A stretch of 64,000 nucleotides of DNA from Oxalobacteraceae bacterium (GTDB lineage: Bacteria > Pseudomonadota > Gammaproteobacteria > Burkholderiales > Burkholderiaceae_D): NCBI GenBank assembly GCA_947448025.1, contig CANFLV010000011.1, forward strand, positions 1-64,000, read 5' to 3'. This document shows positions 61,322-64,000 of this stretch, one piece after another. A program made the translations under genes and the position numbers. The notes beneath the pieces were generated by a model. It did no database searches. It was not told where the DNA came from and saw only the letters and a program-made list of their open reading frames with translations. How positions within the stretch are numbered: the first letter of the stretch is position 1; each line of letters starts with the position of its first letter.

Positions 61322-64000
61322 ATGATGATGCAAGACGCCCCAGCGAGTGTTCACGACCAGACCAGCGCAGCGCTGCCTGCGCTCGGTTCATTGCCCTTCG
61401 ATATCGGCCCGCTGTCCTGGGTCGCGGGCGAAATTCATGTAAGCCTGATGCAGGCGCATGAAGCCTTGCAGCAGGCACACGCCCAATCCGGCGAGGCCGG
61501 CGCCGCTGCACTGGCGCGCGCGCGCGCAAGTTTGCATCAGGTTCATGGCGCCTTGCGCATGCTCGAGCTCGATGGCGTCGACTTGCTCAGTGCCGCGCTC
61601 GAAAATTTACTCGCGCAAATCGCGAATGGCCAGCGCCCGCTCGATGCCGCGCTGCTGCAAATATTCGGGCAGTCTTGCCAGGCATTGCATGAGTACCTTG
61701 AGGAATTGCATGAAGGGCTCGCGCAGCAGCCCTTGCGCCTGTTCCCGTATTATCAGGAGCTATTGACGGCCAGTGGCATCAGTCAGGTATTTGCCGTGGA
61801 TCTGTTCAATGCCGGCTTCCGCCTGCAGCTACAGCCACTGTCGGACCCGGCAGCGACGCCGGCGATGGTGAGCGAATCAAGGCTAGAGCGTGTCGGTGCA
61901 CTGCAGGCTTTGCGGCAGCGCTTTGAAAAGGCCTTGTTGCACTACCTGAAGCAGCCGGCCCAGGCGCACGCCAGCATCATGCGGGATGTGATTGCCGCTG
62001 TCGAAACGCAAGAAGCGGGTCAGCCCCATCATGCATTCTGGTGGGTCATGCATGGTTTTGCCGATGCGGTCGCGACGCAGCAGCTCGATCATGGTGTCGG
62101 CACCAAGCATCTGTTTGGCCGTATCAATATGCAGTTACAACGCTTGAGCAAGGACGCGTTTTCGGGTAACAGCAGCGTGCTCAACGAAGCACTGTTCCAG
62201 CTCGCCTGCACGACATCGCCGGCACCCTTGCAGAGCGCGATACGCGCAGCCTACCGCCTCGATGGACTGGTCCCGGTCAATTTCGAGCAAAAACGCTATT
62301 GCCGGATTGATCTTGAAGCTCTGCGCATCTCGCGCTCACAGTTGGCACGTCTGAAAAATTTGTGGGGCCGCATCGCGCAGGGCGAGGCCGATCTCGCGAG
62401 CCAATTCGCGCAGGATCTGGTGCGGCTCGCGACCTCGTGCCAGAAATTCGATTCCAGACCGCTGGCGGATTTGCTGGCGCAGTTGAGTCAGATTGCACCG
62501 CATGTTGCAAGTGGCGAGGGCAATGAAGCGCTGAGCCTTGAAATTGCGACGGGCTTGCTCGTGCTGGAAAGTGGCTTGAACGAACTTCACCATTTACCCG
62601 AGCATTTTGCGCAACGTGCTTATGCCATGATTGAACGGCTGCAAAAAATCGATGCCGGCGCGCCTGCAGGCCATGCGCTGGAAGCAGGTTTTGAAAACAG
62701 CTTCAGCCAGGCCCAGCAGCAGATGCTGCATGTGCTGGTCGAGGAAATGCAATCGGGATTGCGCGAAGTTGAAAATACCCTCGATGCGTTTTTCCGGCAG
62801 AATTCACAGGCATCGGCATTAAGTGCACTGGCACCGCGCCTGCACCAGATCGAAGGCGCCCTGGCGATCCTGGAGCAGGATGGCGCCGTGCGCGCGATCC
62901 AGCATACCCAGCGCATGGTCGATGATTTTGCGCATGGCTTGCTGAGTCCCGATGCCGCGACCTTTGAGTGCCTGGCGCAAAACGTCGGCGCACTGGGCTT
63001 GTTCATGGATGCATTGCAGTGCAATCCGGAGGACGCGAAAAAGCACTTTTTCTTTGATGGCGGGACTCACCTGTGCCATGTGGATGATGGCGTCCCAGTG
63101 CTGACAAGTTTGCCCGCTTCAGCAGACGCGCTCGCCATTGATCCGGCTCACATCGACGCAGTCACGCCAGCGGATGAGCCTCTTTCGGCCGATGATCTGG
63201 AGCTGCGCATGATCTTTTTCGGCGAGGCACGGGAAGCACTGGGGCTGATCAACGATGCACTGGCGGCTTTGCCGGGCGAGTCTGACGGCGTCGAATTTTT
63301 GATCAGCGTGCGGCGTTATTTCCACACGCTTAAAGGCAGTTCCCGCATGGTCGGGTTAGACGCATTCAGTGCCGCAGCGGGTCAAATCGAACAGCGACTC
63401 GATCGGCGACTGGCTGAAAATTCACCACCTGATCCAGAGCTACTGAGTATCTTGCTGGCAGCCAGTAATGCCTGCACTGACTGGCTCAATACGCTTGAGT
63501 TGGGCGCAGCTGGCGTGCACGATGTCGGCACATTTTCCGCCGCGATCGAACGCGCGTCGATTGGCGCCGCCACACCGGTCAGCGCGTCGCCGCCAGCGCC
63601 AGTATCGCCTGGGCCGGCCAGCGAGGCCAGCATCAAGCAGATTGGTTCCTTGCAAATCAACCTGCCGCTGTACATCATCTATCGTGCCGAGACCGAGGAA
63701 CTCGTGAACCTGCTGGCGCAGGAAGTCGCTGCCTGGCGCCATGCTCCCGATGGCGCGGCCAGTATCAAGGCCGTGCATGCGGCGCATTCGCTGGCGGGCA
63801 GTTCGGCGACGGTCGGCCTGAAGCCCGTACATGAAATCGCCTTCGAGATCGAAGCGATCCTGCAGCATCAGGTGCGTAAGCCCGTCAGGATCGCGGCCTA
63901 TGAATTCGATATGCTGACCCAGGCGATCGACTGCATCAGTCATATGCTCGGCCAGTTCAGTGCGAGCGAGATGCCGGCCAGCGATCCGGCGATGGTGCAC
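61322..64000 (+). CDS. chpA: ChpA/PilL hybrid histidine kinase, N-terminal 893 codons (runs off window)
   Basis: This is the CheA-like kinase of the chemosensory pilus system. The frame is open from three consecutive ATG codons to the window edge. Hpt-like modules are visible: ASLHQVHGALRMLELDG near residues 72-90, FHTLKGSSRMVGLDAF with phospho-acceptor His668, and AHSLAGSSATVGLKPV with His822. In the last one the canonical Lys of HxxKG is Ala. Between about 180 and 560 is a FimL-like helical region. The kinase, CheW and receiver domains are expected beyond the edge. It follows pilJ by 78 bp. Whether to call it chpA or pilL depends on the species. Confidence 0.9.
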   Translation, partial: MMMQDAPASVHDQTSAALPALGSLPFDIGPLSWVAGEIHVSLMQAHEALQQAHAQSGEAGAAALARARASLHQVHGALRMLELDGVDLLSAALENLLAQIANGQRPLDAALLQIFGQSCQALHEYLEELHEGLAQQPLRLFPYYQELLTASGISQVFAVDLFNAGFRLQLQPLSDPAATPAMVSESRLERVGALQALRQRFEKALLHYLKQPAQAHASIMRDVIAAVETQEAGQPHHAFWWVMHGFADAVATQQLDHGVGTKHLFGRINMQLQRLSKDAFSGNSSVLNEALFQLACTTSPAPLQSAIRAAYRLDGLVPVNFEQKRYCRIDLEALRISRSQLARLKNLWGRIAQGEADLASQFAQDLVRLATSCQKFDSRPLADLLAQLSQIAPHVASGEGNEALSLEIATGLLVLESGLNELHHLPEHFAQRAYAMIERLQKIDAGAPAGHALEAGFENSFSQAQQQMLHVLVEEMQSGLREVENTLDAFFRQNSQASALSALAPRLHQIEGALAILEQDGAVRAIQHTQRMVDDFAHGLLSPDAATFECLAQNVGALGLFMDALQCNPEDAKKHFFFDGGTHLCHVDDGVPVLTSLPASADALAIDPAHIDAVTPADEPLSADDLELRMIFFGEAREALGLINDALAALPGESDGVEFLISVRRYFHTLKGSSRMVGLDAFSAAAGQIEQRLDRRLAENSPPDPELLSILLAASNACTDWLNTLELGAAGVHDVGTFSAAIERASIGAATPVSASPPAPVSPGPASEASIKQIGSLQINLPLYIIYRAETEELVNLLAQEVAAWRHAPDGAASIKAVHAAHSLAGSSATVGLKPVHEIAFEIEAILQHQVRKPVRIAAYEFDMLTQAIDCISHMLGQFSASEMPASDPAMVH

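Overview
The window reads as chromosomal DNA of a betaproteobacterium, most likely order Burkholderiales and close to Oxalobacteraceae (Herminiimonas/Herbaspirillum-like). The basis is protein character and gene order recalled for that group: pilB-pilC-pilD-coaE, ffh-ccsA-like-PP0621-pilS-pilR, aroQ-accB-accC-prmA with a DUF3426 gene, hemL-thiD-rubredoxin, and lysine/alanine-rich histone H1-like proteins. No database search was possible, so the family-level placement is an inference. Coding density is high. I saw no rRNA, tRNA, CRISPR array, insertion sequence or prophage.

Layout. 1-4.0 kb (minus): start of coaE and the type IV pilus assembly genes pilD, pilC, pilB. 4.2-5.5 kb: a CNNM/CBS membrane protein. 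5.6-9.5 kb (minus): a complete putrescine-type ABC importer, potFGHI. 10.0-14.2 kb (plus): mmsA-preT-preA, the reductive pyrimidine degradation module, closed by a very strong terminator. 14.3-18.7 kb is the most accessory-looking stretch: a chemoreceptor that has lost its N-terminal sensor, an orphan TRAP solute-binding protein, a DUF2306 membrane protein and a pair of tiny overlapping genes. 18.7-26.7 kb: housekeeping genes ispB, rplU-rpmA-obgE-proB, a CNP1-like gene with rppH, proS and a lytic transglycosylase. 26.7-33.3 kb: a SWIB/H1-like protein, ffh, a CcsA-like protein, and the pilS-pilR sensor/regulator pair. 33.3-38.5 kb: a 970-bp intergenic region with two very long hairpins and an NrdR-controlled promoter, then nrdA-nrdB. 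39-40.9 kb: a repeat-rich H1-like protein, yggT and a DUF167 gene. 40.9-46.5 kb (minus): DUF3426, prmA, accC, accB, aroQ, a TlpA-like thioredoxin and a conserved unknown. 46.6-54.9 kb (plus): mpl, a YqiA-like esterase, ubiC, an RNase II-family enzyme, a TonB-like protein, aroE, mtgA, and corA behind a structured leader. 55-57.4 kb: hemL, thiD and rubredoxin. 57.7-64 kb: the chemosensory-pilus operon pilG-pilH-pilI-pilJ and the first 893 codons of chpA/pilL, which runs off the window.

How the genes work together. Three separate type IV pilus loci fall in 64 kb: assembly and processing (pilBCD), sigma-54 transcriptional control (pilSR) and the Chp chemosensory pathway (pilGHIJ-chpA). PreT/PreA reduce uracil or thymine, and MmsA can oxidise the malonate (or methylmalonate) semialdehyde formed at the end of that route. 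A TTTACC-N4-GGTAAA palindrome, resembling the RutR operator, overlaps the predicted mmsA promoter, while divergent potFGHI imports polyamines. Nucleotide supply is represented by nrdAB, with two NrdR boxes 31 bp apart (centre to centre) on a clear sigma-70 promoter.

Most of the window is conserved housekeeping sequence. I did not find a clearly new multi-gene system. The best leads for something undescribed are the long hairpins between pilR and nrdA, the corA leader, the RutR-like operator, the sensor-less chemoreceptor beside an orphan TRAP binding protein, and the TTG-started micro-operon at 18.25-18.69 kb.
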